Source: Clostridia bacterium (GTDB lineage: Bacteria > Bacillota > Clostridia > Christensenellales > CAG-138). Taken from it: a stretch of DNA of 44,089 nucleotides. Each line of letters opens with the position of its first letter. The first letter of the stretch is position 1. The translations under genes and the position numbers were made by a program. Below the pieces are notes generated by a model, which was not told where the DNA came from, searched no databases, and saw nothing but the letters and a program-made list of their open reading frames with translations. The DNA lies in the NCBI GenBank assembly GCA_017614315.1, contig JAGACA010000012.1, positions 1-44,089 of the forward strand, in the 5' to 3' direction. This document shows positions 1 to 7,770 of this stretch, piece after piece.

Positions 1-2
1 CC

Positions 3-53
3 TGTGCGTTTTACAAGAAGCATCTGCAAAGGATCAGAGAGGAAGAGAGATAG
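3..53 (+). CDS. 3' end of an unidentified upstream gene (partial)
   Basis: An open frame enters from the left edge and ends at a TAG at 51-53, giving a 16-residue basic tail rich in Lys, Arg and Glu. It lies directly before a small gene starting at 56, and the GA-rich ribosome binding site of that gene (about 38-48) falls inside this tail. This is typical of tightly packed mobile-element operons. Too little is present to name the protein. A second frame is also open from base 2, so this call is tentative. Confidence 0.35.
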   Translation, partial: CAFYKKHLQRIREEER

Positions 54-55
54 AT

Positions 56-214
56 ATGCCAGAAAACGAAGAAATGAAGATAGAGTATGAAGAAAACCTG
101 CTTAAAGAATTCGCCAAGGCCATTGCGCCGGATATCAAGGCTTTCTTTCAAAGCGACGAAGGGAGGCTGTGGTATGAGGAATGGCTCCGCGATCACACCG
201 ATTATCAAAAATAA
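56..214 (+). CDS. small acidic recombinase-associated protein, 52 aa
   Basis: The ATG at 56 follows a GA-rich stretch (AGAGGAAGAGAG) that can serve as a ribosome binding site. The 52-residue product is acidic and probably all-helical; its second half carries an Ile-Lys-Ala-Phe-Phe-Gln-Ser core followed by a Trp-rich end. Short proteins of this style, with a Pro-Asp-Ile-(X)-Ala-Phe-Phe core, are familiar next to serine recombinases in clostridial integrative elements, though their role is unknown to me. The recombinase gene begins 72 bases downstream on the same strand, so the two are probably co-transcribed. The frame is also open upstream to base 2, so a longer protein starting outside the window cannot be excluded. 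Confidence 0.55.
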   Translation: MPENEEMKIEYEENLLKEFAKAIAPDIKAFFQSDEGRLWYEEWLRDHTDYQK

Positions 215-286
215 CTTTGCCCACACATTCGACTATGCTGCGGGCTTCTGTTATCATTACGGCAAAGCGAAAGAAAGGAGACGCGT

Positions 287-1993
287 ATGAACATAGTCAT
301 CTACGCCCGCTTTTCGAGCTACAGCCAGACGGAGCAGTCGATCGAAGGTCAGCTGAAGGTCTGCCATGAGTATGCGGAGGCAAACGGTCATAATGTCGTC
401 GGAGAATACATCGACCGAGCTGTTTCGGGAACCACCGACAACCGTGCCGAGTTTCAGCGAATGATAGCCGATTCGGAAAAGCACACATTTGAGGCGATAC
501 TCGTATATCAGCTCGACCGTTTTGCGAGAAACCGTTACGACAGTGCTATCAACAAGGCAAAGCTGAAGAAAAACGGCGTTCGAGTGATATCCGCGAAGGA
601 GAACATTGCCGACGATCCTTCGGGAATACTCGTCGAAGGCGTATTGGAGAGCATGGCGGAGTATTACTCCGCAGAGCTCTCGCTCAAGATCCGGAGGGGT
701 ATGGGGATAAACGCACAGAAATGTATCTCCAACGGTTCCAATCCCGGGTTGGGTTTTAAGGTCAATCCCGATAAGACCTTCCGCGTCGACGAGGAAGAAG
801 CGGCGATAGTCCGCGAGACATTCGAGCGATTCGCGCGAGGTCAGACAAAGGCCGAGATAATTAAGGATCTGCAGAGACGCAAGGTCAAGACCTCCCTCGG
901 GAAGGATTTTACCTATAACAGCCTCAGCAAGATGCTCCGTAACCGTCGTTATCTCGGCATCTACATCTATGACGGCAAGGAAACACCGGGCGGAATGCCC
1001 CGGATACTGGACGACGATCTTTTTGAAAGGGTACAGGTTATGCTTGACAAAAATCTGCATGTTCCCGGACGCACGCGGGGCGAAGGTGAGTATCTGCTCA
1101 CGACAAAACTATTCTGCGGCCACTGCAAGGAAATGATGACCGGTTATGGCGGTACGAGCCGTTCCGGTGCATACTATCCGTATTATGTTTGCAAGAAAGC
1201 CCGCCGTGGGAAATGCGATAAAAAGGTCATCGGCAAGCAGAAGATCGAGGACCGAGTGATCGACGCATGCCTCAGCCTTTTGACTGATGAAAACATCGCG
1301 TTCATAGCGAAGCGGGTCGCTGAGGAATGCGGAAGGGATCCGGACAGCCTGACGGTGAAATCCCTGCGCAAAGCGATACGCGAAGCCGAAACCGCGATCG
1401 ATAACCTCTGGAGGATGATCGAAACCGGGCAATCGGCAGATATGCTTACCGAGCGTCTTGAGCAGCGCAAAGCGGATAAAACGGAGCTTGAAAAACAGCT
1501 TACAGCAGAGCTCAACCGCAAGGTGTATCTCTCGGAGCCTCAAGTCATGGCATACCTTGATTACATCCGCACCATGCCGCTGCTGGATCTTGAAAAGCGC
1601 CGGGCGATAATCAATATCTTCGTCCACGCCGTTTATCTATATGACGACCATTTCACTTTGATCGTCAATGCGAGCAATACTCCGCAGAGGGAAAAGGATA
1701 TCCCGCTCGACGATATCGAAAAAGCCTTTGAAAATGAAGAAGAGGCTGACTGCGGCACATGTTCAGCGTTGAATGATACTGTCCCACCACAAAAAGCACA
1801 GAGCACCACAGGTGCTCTGTGCTTTTTGTCATGGCAAATATTTTTCGAACCCCTCGAGAATTTGCAAAAGCAAATTCTCAACGGTTTTGCTCACTCAACA
1901 AGACTCGAAACAAACCCCTGCGAAACCGAGGGGCATCGAATCCCCGTGCCGGATCATCTGTTTTCCCTTACTCACCCTCTCCTTTCTCGTTGA
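287..1993 (+). CDS. large serine recombinase (site-specific integrase/resolvase), C-terminus possibly non-native
   Basis: A large serine recombinase that would cut and rejoin DNA at attachment sites. The N-terminal resolvase domain (about residues 2-150) starts with YARFSSYSQ, placing the nucleophile at Ser10, and carries YQLDRFARN with the usual catalytic arginines. A recombinase domain follows (about 155-260), then a zinc ribbon (CxxC near residue 277 and two further Cys to about 308), then a coiled-coil region (about 355-420). An AAAGGAGA ribosome binding site lies 5 bases before the ATG. The family normally ends after the coiled coil and a short beta-rich tail. Here the frame continues about 65 residues past a Thr-Val-Pro-Pro segment, straight through a perfect 19-bp terminator hairpin (1789-1829). 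The last residues are therefore likely junction sequence rather than native protein. Base composition is visibly more AT-rich than the genes to the right, consistent with transfer. Confidence 0.9.
   Translation: MNIVIYARFSSYSQTEQSIEGQLKVCHEYAEANGHNVVGEYIDRAVSGTTDNRAEFQRMIADSEKHTFEAILVYQLDRFARNRYDSAINKAKLKKNGVRVISAKENIADDPSGILVEGVLESMAEYYSAELSLKIRRGMGINAQKCISNGSNPGLGFKVNPDKTFRVDEEEAAIVRETFERFARGQTKAEIIKDLQRRKVKTSLGKDFTYNSLSKMLRNRRYLGIYIYDGKETPGGMPRILDDDLFERVQVMLDKNLHVPGRTRGEGEYLLTTKLFCGHCKEMMTGYGGTSRSGAYYPYYVCKKARRGKCDKKVIGKQKIEDRVIDACLSLLTDENIAFIAKRVAEECGRDPDSLTVKSLRKAIREAETAIDNLWRMIETGQSADMLTERLEQRKADKTELEKQLTAELNRKVYLSEPQVMAYLDYIRTMPLLDLEKRRAIINIFVHAVYLYDDHFTLIVNASNTPQREKDIPLDDIEKAFENEEEADCGTCSALNDTVPPQKAQSTTGALCFLSWQIFFEPLENLQKQILNGFAHSTRLETNPCETEGHRIPVPDHLFSLTHPLLSR
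1789..1829 (+). terminator. perfect 19-bp intrinsic terminator inside the recombinase reading frame
   Basis: A 19-base arm (1789-1807), a 3-base loop ACA and an exactly complementary arm (1811-1829) form a hairpin. The core is AGCACAGAGCACC, flanked by A5 on the left and T5 on the right, so it would work on either strand. It lies about 165 bases before the formal stop codon of the recombinase, so most transcripts would end before the last 55 or so codons. Confidence 0.85.
1830..1989. other. candidate element boundary / attachment region with hairpins
   Basis: This stretch lies between the recombinase terminator and the first chromosomal-style promoter at 1990. It holds a perfect 10-bp hairpin (GAGAATTTGC at 1856-1865, loop AAAA, complementary arm 1870-1879). 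It also holds a short GGGG-(8)-CCCC hairpin at 1931-1946 whose minus-strand reading (GGGGATTCGATGCCCC) resembles a tRNA T-arm. No complete tRNA can be folded around it. Its position beside a large serine recombinase makes it a candidate for the right attachment site or a duplicated tRNA-like end. The recombinase frame stays open across it. Confidence 0.35.
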
Positions 1994-2018
1994 AAAACCT
2001 TCACTGATATGGTAAACT
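1990..2018 (+). promoter_or_regulatory. promoter, extended -10 type
   Basis: TTGAAA at 1990-1995, a 17-bp spacer and TAAACT at 2013-2018, with TG at 2010-2011 forming an extended -10. It points at the decayed acetyltransferase gene starting at 2055 and may also serve the genes at 2740 and 3272. Confidence 0.7.
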
Positions 2019-2054
2019 TATCCCGATGAACCTGTATCTGCTGAGGAAAGGACA

Positions 2055-2587
2055 ATGCCGGACGCAATCGACAAATACAAGCCCGTACACAAGAGCCTGA
2101 AACTCGTCAAGGTGGACTCGAATAATTGCTTTGACATTGCGGATCTGTCGATAAGAGATGATCAAATCGATTTCGTCGCGCCGAACCAGGAAAGCATGGC
2201 TCTGGCCTTCGGAACGCTCAACGAGGGATAATACGTCGAGGAGTTCGGGATCTGCGGCGGAGACACTCCGGTCGGGTTCGTAATGATCGGGCACAATTCA
2301 TTCGATTTTGAGGGCTGTCCGGACGTATATAAACACAGCTACTATCTGTGGCGGTTCATGATCGACAAGGAGTATCAGGGGCAAAGATACGGCAAAGACG
2401 CCGCGAAGCTCGTGATCGATCATATCCTCACCTTCCCGACGGCGAAGAGGATATCATCGCCACCTCGTATGATGAGGACAACGCGGTATCGATGAATCTG
2501 AGGAAATCTTTCGGATTTGTGCCGAACGGCGAGATATCAGCGGGAGAAGACGGCAGTGAAATCGTTCTTGTGCTGAAACTTAAATGA
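2055..2587 (+). pseudogene. decayed GNAT acetyltransferase (PaiA/BltD-like)
   Basis: Joined across two lesions, the three reading segments give one GNAT N-acetyltransferase of about 177 residues. The frame opens at ATG 2055 and is stopped by TAA at 2229-2231, where relatives have a Gly-X-Tyr segment. It resumes in the same frame through WRFMIDKEYQGQRYGKDAA, which contains the acetyl-CoA motif Q-x-x-R-Y-G. It then shifts at 2435-2437, where CCC stands for an expected CCCC (one base lost), and ends with the C-terminal FGFVPNGE region and a stop at 2585-2587. It resembles the intact gene at 12893-13336. An intact promoter precedes it, so the decay looks recent. A sequencing error could explain one lesion but hardly both. 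Confidence 0.8.
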
Positions 2588-2739
2588 TCCCTCCGAACCG
2601 CGGTCGGCGCGGCATAGGAGAAAACCATGATCTGTTGCGCGGGGCGACGTCGCGGTCACCTTCACGCCCTGATGTACGGACATAAGCGGGCAGGTCTGCA
2701 AAAAGTTTTAAGCGGCGGTCTGATATACGGAGGCGCGTC

Positions 2740-3198
2740 ATGGGTGAAATAAAAACCGTGATCCTCGGGATCGAAAGCGAGGAAAAGCTCATCGAATTCA
2801 ACAAGCTCTGCTTCCCGACGGACTTTTGGAAAAAGGAAGACTGGGACGAGCTTCTTGCCGACCCGCGCGCGATCTATTACGCGCTGCTCGACGACGGCGA
2901 GCTTGTCGGCAACGTCTTCATTTATAACTGGCAGGGCGAAGCCGACTATGTCAAGATAATGAATCTTTCGGTACGTCCGGATCACCGCGGCGCCGGTCTC
3001 GCGCACAGACTGCTCGATCACGTGACGAGCGAGATGAATAAGCTCGGTATGAAGCGGTTCTGCGGCGAGACCCGAGCCTCGAACACGGCTATGCAGAAAG
3101 TATTTGAAGACTGCGGATATCGTCTGGACAGGATCGAAGAAGGGGCTTTCGACAACCCGTCGGAGAGTGCATATAAATACGTTCTGGAGATCACTTGA
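2740..3198 (+). CDS. GNAT family N-acetyltransferase, 152 aa (RimI-like)
   Basis: Predicted to transfer acetyl from acetyl-CoA to an amine; the substrate is unknown. The acetyl-CoA binding motif A runs from about residue 76 to 92 (LSVRPDHRGAGLAHRLL), with the R-x-x-G-x-A signature at Arg83-Ala88. A C-terminal NTAMQKVFEDCGYR segment is the usual motif B. The length is normal for a single-domain member. The ATG has a GGAGG about 7 bases upstream. No separate promoter or terminator is visible in the 152 bases before it (2588-2739), so it may be read from the promoter at 1990. It is followed 73 bases later by the DUF4037 gene. Confidence 0.85.
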   Translation: MGEIKTVILGIESEEKLIEFNKLCFPTDFWKKEDWDELLADPRAIYYALLDDGELVGNVFIYNWQGEADYVKIMNLSVRPDHRGAGLAHRLLDHVTSEMNKLGMKRFCGETRASNTAMQKVFEDCGYRLDRIEEGAFDNPSESAYKYVLEIT

Positions 3199-3271
3199 CC
3201 GATAACCGGCCGGTCGTTTACTCCTTCAACCGGCAGTGACGGAAAATCAGGCGTAATGACGAGGATCGAAA

Positions 3272-4225
3272 ATGAGTAAAGTAACTGATAAAAACAGATG
3301 GTTCTACGACAACTGTGTCGCGGAAATGATACACAGAAGATTCCCCCAATACGAGGGCCGCATCGCGGTCGGGATCGCCGGCGAAGGCTCGGATTGCTTC
3401 GGATATGACGACGAGATCTCCCGCGATCACGATTTCGGAACGGGCGTCTGCCTGTGGCTCACCGACGAGGACATGGCGCGGTTCGGCAACCTGCTTTCGA
3501 TCGCCTATAACGAGCTCGTCGACAGCGTCGAGCGTTCGTATCTTACGGAGAGGCTTCGCGAGCGGAGAGGCGTGATGAGCATCCGCAGGTTCTATTCCAA
3601 TATACTTAACATCGAATGCGATGCGGAGACTCCCTCCCTTTCGGAGGAACAGTGGTACAGGCTCGATCATTCCTGCCTTAAAACGGCGACGAACGGGGAG
3701 GTCTTCCGCGATGATCTCGGCGTGTTCACAGCCTTTCGCCGGTATCTTATGGGCTACTACCCCGACCGCGTCTGGCGTATGCGGATCGCGGAGCAGCTGC
3801 ACGAATACGCGTCGTCGTTCCAGGTGAACTACGCCCGATGCATGACAAGGCGTGACACCGTCGCCGCCGAGCTGTGCCGTGCGAGGGGGATAAGCTCTGC
3901 GATGGAGCTGTTCTTCCTGCTAAAAAGGGAGTATCCGCCCTATTACAAATGGACCTTCCGCGCGCTTGGCGAGCTGGATACGGAAGGCGCTTTGACCGCG
4001 AAGCTCCGCGAGCTTTCCGAGGAGCGCATAAGGCCGGAAGCGTGGGAGGGAACGAGATACCACCCGAACCGCCTGAACTATAAGGACAGGATCGTCTCGC
4101 TCTCGGAGGAGATCGCCTCCGAGATAGAAGAGATGCTTGCCCAAAGCGGCCTCATCAAGGTCATGAGCCGCTACCTCGAGACCCACGTCGACGCGGTGCT
4201 GAAAGGGATAAATAAAAAAGCATGA
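3272..4225 (+). CDS. DUF4037 nucleotidyltransferase-fold protein, 317 aa
   Basis: The N-terminus carries the DUF4037 signature: GEGSDCFGYDDEISRDHDF at about residues 37-55. This is a nucleotidyltransferase-fold Gly-Ser motif followed by the acidic Asp-His-Asp metal site. The rest is helical and ends in an Arg- and Glu-rich segment. The substrate of this family is not established. Related folds adenylylate antibiotics or proteins. The ATG is preceded by GAGGATCG. The neighbours are acetyltransferases, so a modification role is plausible. A strong terminator follows directly. Confidence 0.8.
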   Translation: MSKVTDKNRWFYDNCVAEMIHRRFPQYEGRIAVGIAGEGSDCFGYDDEISRDHDFGTGVCLWLTDEDMARFGNLLSIAYNELVDSVERSYLTERLRERRGVMSIRRFYSNILNIECDAETPSLSEEQWYRLDHSCLKTATNGEVFRDDLGVFTAFRRYLMGYYPDRVWRMRIAEQLHEYASSFQVNYARCMTRRDTVAAELCRARGISSAMELFFLLKREYPPYYKWTFRALGELDTEGALTAKLRELSEERIRPEAWEGTRYHPNRLNYKDRIVSLSEEIASEIEEMLAQSGLIKVMSRYLETHVDAVLKGINKKA

Positions 4226-4231
4226 GGCAGT

Positions 4232-4270
4232 AAACACGCCCCCTGCGCCGTCTGGCGCAGGAGGCGTTTT
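4232..4270 (+). terminator. intrinsic terminator after the DUF4037 gene
   Basis: The hairpin has CCTGCGCC paired with GGCGCAGG around the loop GTCT, extended by partly paired ACGCC/GGCGT arms, and ends in TTTT. Confidence 0.8.
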
Positions 4271-4377
4271 GATATCTGTCTGCGGTCAGCCCTCGGAGGT
4301 ATGCCCGAGCACGCCGCCGACCGGAGAGGCGTTTTCGGCTGCCTCGGCACATCTGCAACCGAAAGTTCCCCGATGCG

Positions 4378-4411
4378 ACCGATTCTTGCCGCATTAGAAA
4401 CCGATTCTTGC
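4378..4411. repeat. 12-bp direct repeat abutting the tldD promoter
   Basis: ACCGATTCTTGC occurs exactly at 4378-4389 and again at 4400-4411. The copies are 22 bp apart start to start, about two helical turns, and the second ends immediately before the -35 box at 4412. The same-face spacing and position fit a regulator binding site. The rest of the 4271-4411 stretch shows nothing else that I can name. Confidence 0.6.
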
Positions 4412-4440
4412 TTGTGCACGGGCGTCGGAGCATGTATAAT
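4412..4440 (+). promoter_or_regulatory. promoter of the tldD-tldE operon
   Basis: TTGTGC at 4412-4417, a 17-bp spacer and a consensus TATAAT at 4435-4440. The leader to the ATG at 4502 is about 55 bases and contains AAGGAGAT as ribosome binding site. Confidence 0.8.
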
Positions 4441-4501
4441 CTAACCATAGGCTCCGCCGCGGCGGAGAGCGACAGCATATTATTTGTAAAGGAGATATAA
4501 C

Positions 4502-5887
4502 ATGATCAAAGACCTTGTGACCGACAAAAAGCATCTGTTCGCGGACGGCGCAAATACCGAGCTGAGAGCTCAGCTTAACCGTTCGCGCAGAGCGGTGCTC
4601 GTGAACGGCGATCTTGTGAACAACGTGCGCTCTGAAAACCTGGGCGTTTCGGCGCGCGTGTACGAGAACGGCGTGTACGGGTTCTCCTCGACAGCCGAAT
4701 ACACGGACGATTCCGTACGCGAGGTGCTTAAGGCGGCGTCCGAAAACGCCGCATTCCTCGCGAAGCATGCCGGCCGCGGAAAGGGCCCGCATAAGGCCAT
4801 GACCGATACCGCGTGCTTCACCGCCCGCGATATAAAGGATCTTGAGCAGAGGGCGTATATAGAGTTTGCCAAAACCGTCGACGCTTACATCGCCGGTAAA
4901 TACCCGGACCTCATGAGCCGCACGGTTGTCGCTATGGCGGACTCCTCCGAGAAGCTCATCGCGGTATCTAACGGCGCGGACGTTCACTGGCTCCAGCCCA
5001 GAAGCTTCATGTATATCATGCTGACTGCGGCCGGCCCCGACGGTCAGCCTGTGGAGCTTTACGACGTGATCGGCGGCTACGGCGCGTTCGACGCGAACTT
5101 CACCGATCCCTCTTTAGCATATGAACGGATCGACAGACTTTACGATAAGCTCCGTCAGAAGGTGAACGGCGTGTACCCCGAGGCGGGCGAAAAGACCGTT
5201 ATATTCGGCGGCAAGCTCGCGGGCATGCTCGCGCATGAGGCCGTCGGCCACACGGTCGAGGCTGATCTCGTCATCGGCGGCTCCGTCGCGGGTCCGAACC
5301 TCAACAAGCGCGTGGGCACCGAGCTCGTGAACCTCGTCGACTTCGCCCATACCGCCTTCGGGAAACCCGTGCCACTGCCCGTATACGCGGACGACGAGGG
5401 CACCGAGGCGACCGACGCCGTGCTCATCAAGGACGGCATACTCGTGGGCTATATGAACAGCCGCGAGACCGCGGAGCGCTTCGGCATGAAGCCGACCGGC
5501 AACGCGAGGGCGTATCTGTTCTCCGACGAGCCGCTCATCCGCATGAGGAACACCGCGGTACTGCCCGGCAAGTCCAAGCTCGAGGACATGATCGCCTCCG
5601 TCGACGACGGCTATTATCTGATCGACACCAACAACGGCCAGGCGGATACGACCGGCGAATTCATGTACGGCGTGACCTTCGGCTATGAGATCAAGAACGG
5701 CAAGCTCGGCCGCGCTCTGCTCGACACGACCATCTCGGGCGTCGCTTTCGAAATGCTGAAGACCGTGGATATGATCTCCGACAGCATGACCTGGGTATCC
5801 TCGGGCATGTGCGGAAAGAAGCAGCCGATGACCGTCAGCATGGGCGGCCCGGAGATCAAGTGCAAAGTCAACATCGGCGGACGATAA
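4502..5887 (+). CDS. tldD: TldD family metalloprotease, 461 aa
   Basis: Catalytic subunit of a TldD/TldE-type zinc protease, which cleaves peptides threaded into the heterodimer; characterised members mature microcins or degrade unfolded peptides. The metal site is visible as HEAVGH (residues 245-250), and a later cysteine in GMCGKKQPM (about Cys437) matches the third ligand of the family. The length is normal. AAGGAGAT precedes the ATG. The PmbA/TldE-like partner starts 12 bases after the stop codon, so the two are co-transcribed. No ribosomally made peptide precursor was recognised nearby, so the substrate is unknown. The gene symbol is by family; it may not be the orthologue of the E. coli gene. 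Confidence 0.93.
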   Translation: MIKDLVTDKKHLFADGANTELRAQLNRSRRAVLVNGDLVNNVRSENLGVSARVYENGVYGFSSTAEYTDDSVREVLKAASENAAFLAKHAGRGKGPHKAMTDTACFTARDIKDLEQRAYIEFAKTVDAYIAGKYPDLMSRTVVAMADSSEKLIAVSNGADVHWLQPRSFMYIMLTAAGPDGQPVELYDVIGGYGAFDANFTDPSLAYERIDRLYDKLRQKVNGVYPEAGEKTVIFGGKLAGMLAHEAVGHTVEADLVIGGSVAGPNLNKRVGTELVNLVDFAHTAFGKPVPLPVYADDEGTEATDAVLIKDGILVGYMNSRETAERFGMKPTGNARAYLFSDEPLIRMRNTAVLPGKSKLEDMIASVDDGYYLIDTNNGQADTTGEFMYGVTFGYEIKNGKLGRALLDTTISGVAFEMLKTVDMISDSMTWVSSGMCGKKQPMTVSMGGPEIKCKVNIGGR

Positions 5888-5899
5888 GGAGGAAAGAAC

Positions 5900-7201
5900 A
5901 TGATCGAAGAATTGAAAAACACCGCTAAAAACGCCGTAGGCGTCCTTATGGGCGAAGGCGCGGACAAGGCGTCCGTCAGCGTATCCCACACCGTTACCCA
6001 TGAGTTCAACGTGGACGGAGGCGAGTTCAGCCTCTTCCGCACGCTCTTCGATAAGAAGCTCGTCATGGAATGCATAAAGGACGGCCGCAAGGGCACCGTC
6101 AGTCAGAACCGCTACGACGGCGAAACCGTCGCCGCTCTCGCGTCGAGCTGCCTGGAGTCCGCCGCATCTTCCATGCCGGACGACGCATGGGACTTCGCGC
6201 CCCTTTCCGAGAACGAGGATTTCGTACTCGGCGAAGTGAAGCCCGATACCGAAAAGCTCTTCTCCCGCTGCAGAGAGCTCGTTGACGACATAAAGACACG
6301 CTTCCCCAAAATAATGACGGAGCAGATGATCGTCTGCCACAAGGAGGTCACCTCGGTAAGAGCCAATTCAAACGGCGTGCTCTTCTCCACACACAAGGGC
6401 AGTTATGAGGCAATGCTCATGTTCAGCGGACACGAAGGCGAGAAGGCGTCCTCCTTCTTTATATCGGGCGCGGCTTCCGAGAACCTCGACAGGCCGTTCA
6501 TCGAGCTCGGTTCGATAGCCAAGGATCTCGAAAACGTCGAGAAGCAGATCCACACCGAGAACATCGAGGGCAAGTTCGAGGGGACTATGGTGCTCACGCC
6601 CTCCTGCACGGGCGAGCTGATCGGCGGGCTCATAATGAGCTTCGCCTCCGATCAGGGTCTCCTTTCGGGCACGAGCCCGTGGAAGGACAGCCTGGGCGAG
6701 AAGGTTGCCGACGAGCGCGTGACGATAAGCCTCGCTCCGCTCGACGGGCGCATAGTCTGCGGTGACCGTGTTACCGGCGAGGACTTCCGCGCCGAAAACT
6801 TCGACGTGATCAAGGACGGCAGGCTGAACGCCTTCGCCCTGAGTCTCTACTGCGCCAACAAGCTGGGCTTGAAGAGAGGTCTGAACGACAGTGAGAACAT
6901 GATCGTCGCTCCCGGCGACAGGAGCATCGATGAGATCATTGCTTCGATCGACCGCGGCATAATCGTAGGCCGTTTCTCCGGCGGAGCGCCCGCGTCCAAC
7001 GGCGACTTCTCCGGCGTGGCGAAAAACAGCTTCCTGATCGAAAACGGCAGGATCGGCCCCGCGCTTTCGGAGACGATGATAAGCGGCAACATGGCGGCTA
7101 TGCTCAAAAACCTCCGCGGCGTCTCGAAAGAACAGGTCGCGGACGGCGCCACCGTACTGCCGTACATGGCGTTCGACGGCATCACCGTTTCGGGCAAATA
7201 A
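5900..7201 (+). CDS. TldE/PmbA family protein, 433 aa (non-catalytic partner)
   Basis: Homologous in layout to TldD but without an HExxxH motif, as expected for the TldE/PmbA subunit that completes the heterodimer and shapes the substrate channel. Family segments are visible in the C-terminal half: GELIGGLIMSFASDQ, a VTISLAPLDGRIVCGDR stretch and a Gly-rich SGGAPASNGDFSG near residue 365. A GGAGGAAAG ribosome binding site precedes the ATG. It follows tldD by 12 bases and ends the operon, with a terminator 22 bases later. Confidence 0.9.
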   Translation: MIEELKNTAKNAVGVLMGEGADKASVSVSHTVTHEFNVDGGEFSLFRTLFDKKLVMECIKDGRKGTVSQNRYDGETVAALASSCLESAASSMPDDAWDFAPLSENEDFVLGEVKPDTEKLFSRCRELVDDIKTRFPKIMTEQMIVCHKEVTSVRANSNGVLFSTHKGSYEAMLMFSGHEGEKASSFFISGAASENLDRPFIELGSIAKDLENVEKQIHTENIEGKFEGTMVLTPSCTGELIGGLIMSFASDQGLLSGTSPWKDSLGEKVADERVTISLAPLDGRIVCGDRVTGEDFRAENFDVIKDGRLNAFALSLYCANKLGLKRGLNDSENMIVAPGDRSIDEIIASIDRGIIVGRFSGGAPASNGDFSGVAKNSFLIENGRIGPALSETMISGNMAAMLKNLRGVSKEQVADGATVLPYMAFDGITVSGK

Positions 7202-7222
7202 AGACGCAGGAATAAAGATCAT

Positions 7223-7262
7223 AAAAGCCCGTCGGCCCTTCCGGGCGGCGGGCTTTGTTTTG
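7223..7262 (+). terminator. intrinsic terminator after tldE
   Basis: AAAGCCCG on the left pairs with CGGGCTTT on the right, with inner GGCCC/GGGC pairing, followed by GTTTTG. It closes the tldD-tldE operon. Confidence 0.8.
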
Positions 7263-7268
7263 CGCGGG

Positions 7269-7297
7269 TTGAAAAACGGGCCGGGATATGGTAAGAT
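7269..7297 (+). promoter_or_regulatory. promoter, extended -10, of the zinc-ribbon gene
   Basis: TTGAAA at 7269-7274, 17 bp, TAAGAT at 7292-7297, with TG at 7289-7290. An ATG at 7288 overlaps this -10 region and therefore cannot be the translation start. Confidence 0.75.
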
Positions 7298-7329
7298 TTC
7301 TCCGTAATAACGTATCGGGGGTAAATGTT

Positions 7330-7758
7330 ATGGCAAGGTTTTGTACGAACTGCGGGGCGGAGCTCTCCGCGGACAGTCTGTTCTGCGGCAAATGCAGTGC
7401 GCGGGTCACGGCTCCGCAGGCCGCGCCGTCAGGCGCGTACGTAAAGACGCGCACCATGGCGGAGGCGGCGGAGATCGCCATATCGCTGAACGCCGCCGGC
7501 AAATGGAGCTATTGGAGCTCGCCCAAAAAGTTCAGGAATATTCCGTGGAATCTTCGCTCTTTCGCGGAAAAGGAGGACAGGCGCCTCGGAAGGCTCGGCG
7601 ACCGCGGGGGCATGCTCTATTACGTCGTATCCCCCTTCGGCTCTTTGGGACAGGTGTACGCGGACGAGATGAACGGTGGAAAGCCCGTCCTCGAATGGCT
7701 CTACTACGTCCCGGGCGAGGGCGAAGCCGGTCTCCCCTCCTCGCCGGAAAAGCTGTAA
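7330..7758 (+). CDS. zinc-ribbon protein of unknown function, 142 aa
   Basis: The product starts with a zinc ribbon, CTNCGAELSADSLFCGKC, giving two CxxC knuckles at residues 5-22. About 20 linker residues lead to a C-terminal domain with several Trp and aromatic clusters (KWSYWSSPKKF, MLYYVVSPFGS, LEWLYYVPG). I do not recognise this second domain. The start at 7330 is chosen because an upstream in-frame ATG (7288) lies in the promoter. A GGGGG stretch 8 bases upstream is the best ribosome binding site. It is a single-gene unit with its own promoter and a terminator shared with the convergent membrane protein gene. The protein is probably cytoplasmic: no signal or membrane segment is seen. Confidence 0.7.
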   Translation: MARFCTNCGAELSADSLFCGKCSARVTAPQAAPSGAYVKTRTMAEAAEIAISLNAAGKWSYWSSPKKFRNIPWNLRSFAEKEDRRLGRLGDRGGMLYYVVSPFGSLGQVYADEMNGGKPVLEWLYYVPGEGEAGLPSSPEKL

Positions 7759-7770
7759 TGCTTTTTGAAC

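Noticed and set aside
1931-1970. tRNA gene on the minus strand
   Set aside because: Only a T-arm-like hairpin is present; no acceptor, D-arm or anticodon arm could be arranged around it.
5114-6340. A 408-codon minus-strand frame across tldD and tldE
   Set aside because: It crosses the boundary of two well-supported genes and has no recognisable content.
7288-7329. Upstream ATG extending the zinc-ribbon protein by 14 residues
   Set aside because: This ATG overlaps the extended -10 of the promoter, so it cannot be in the transcript.
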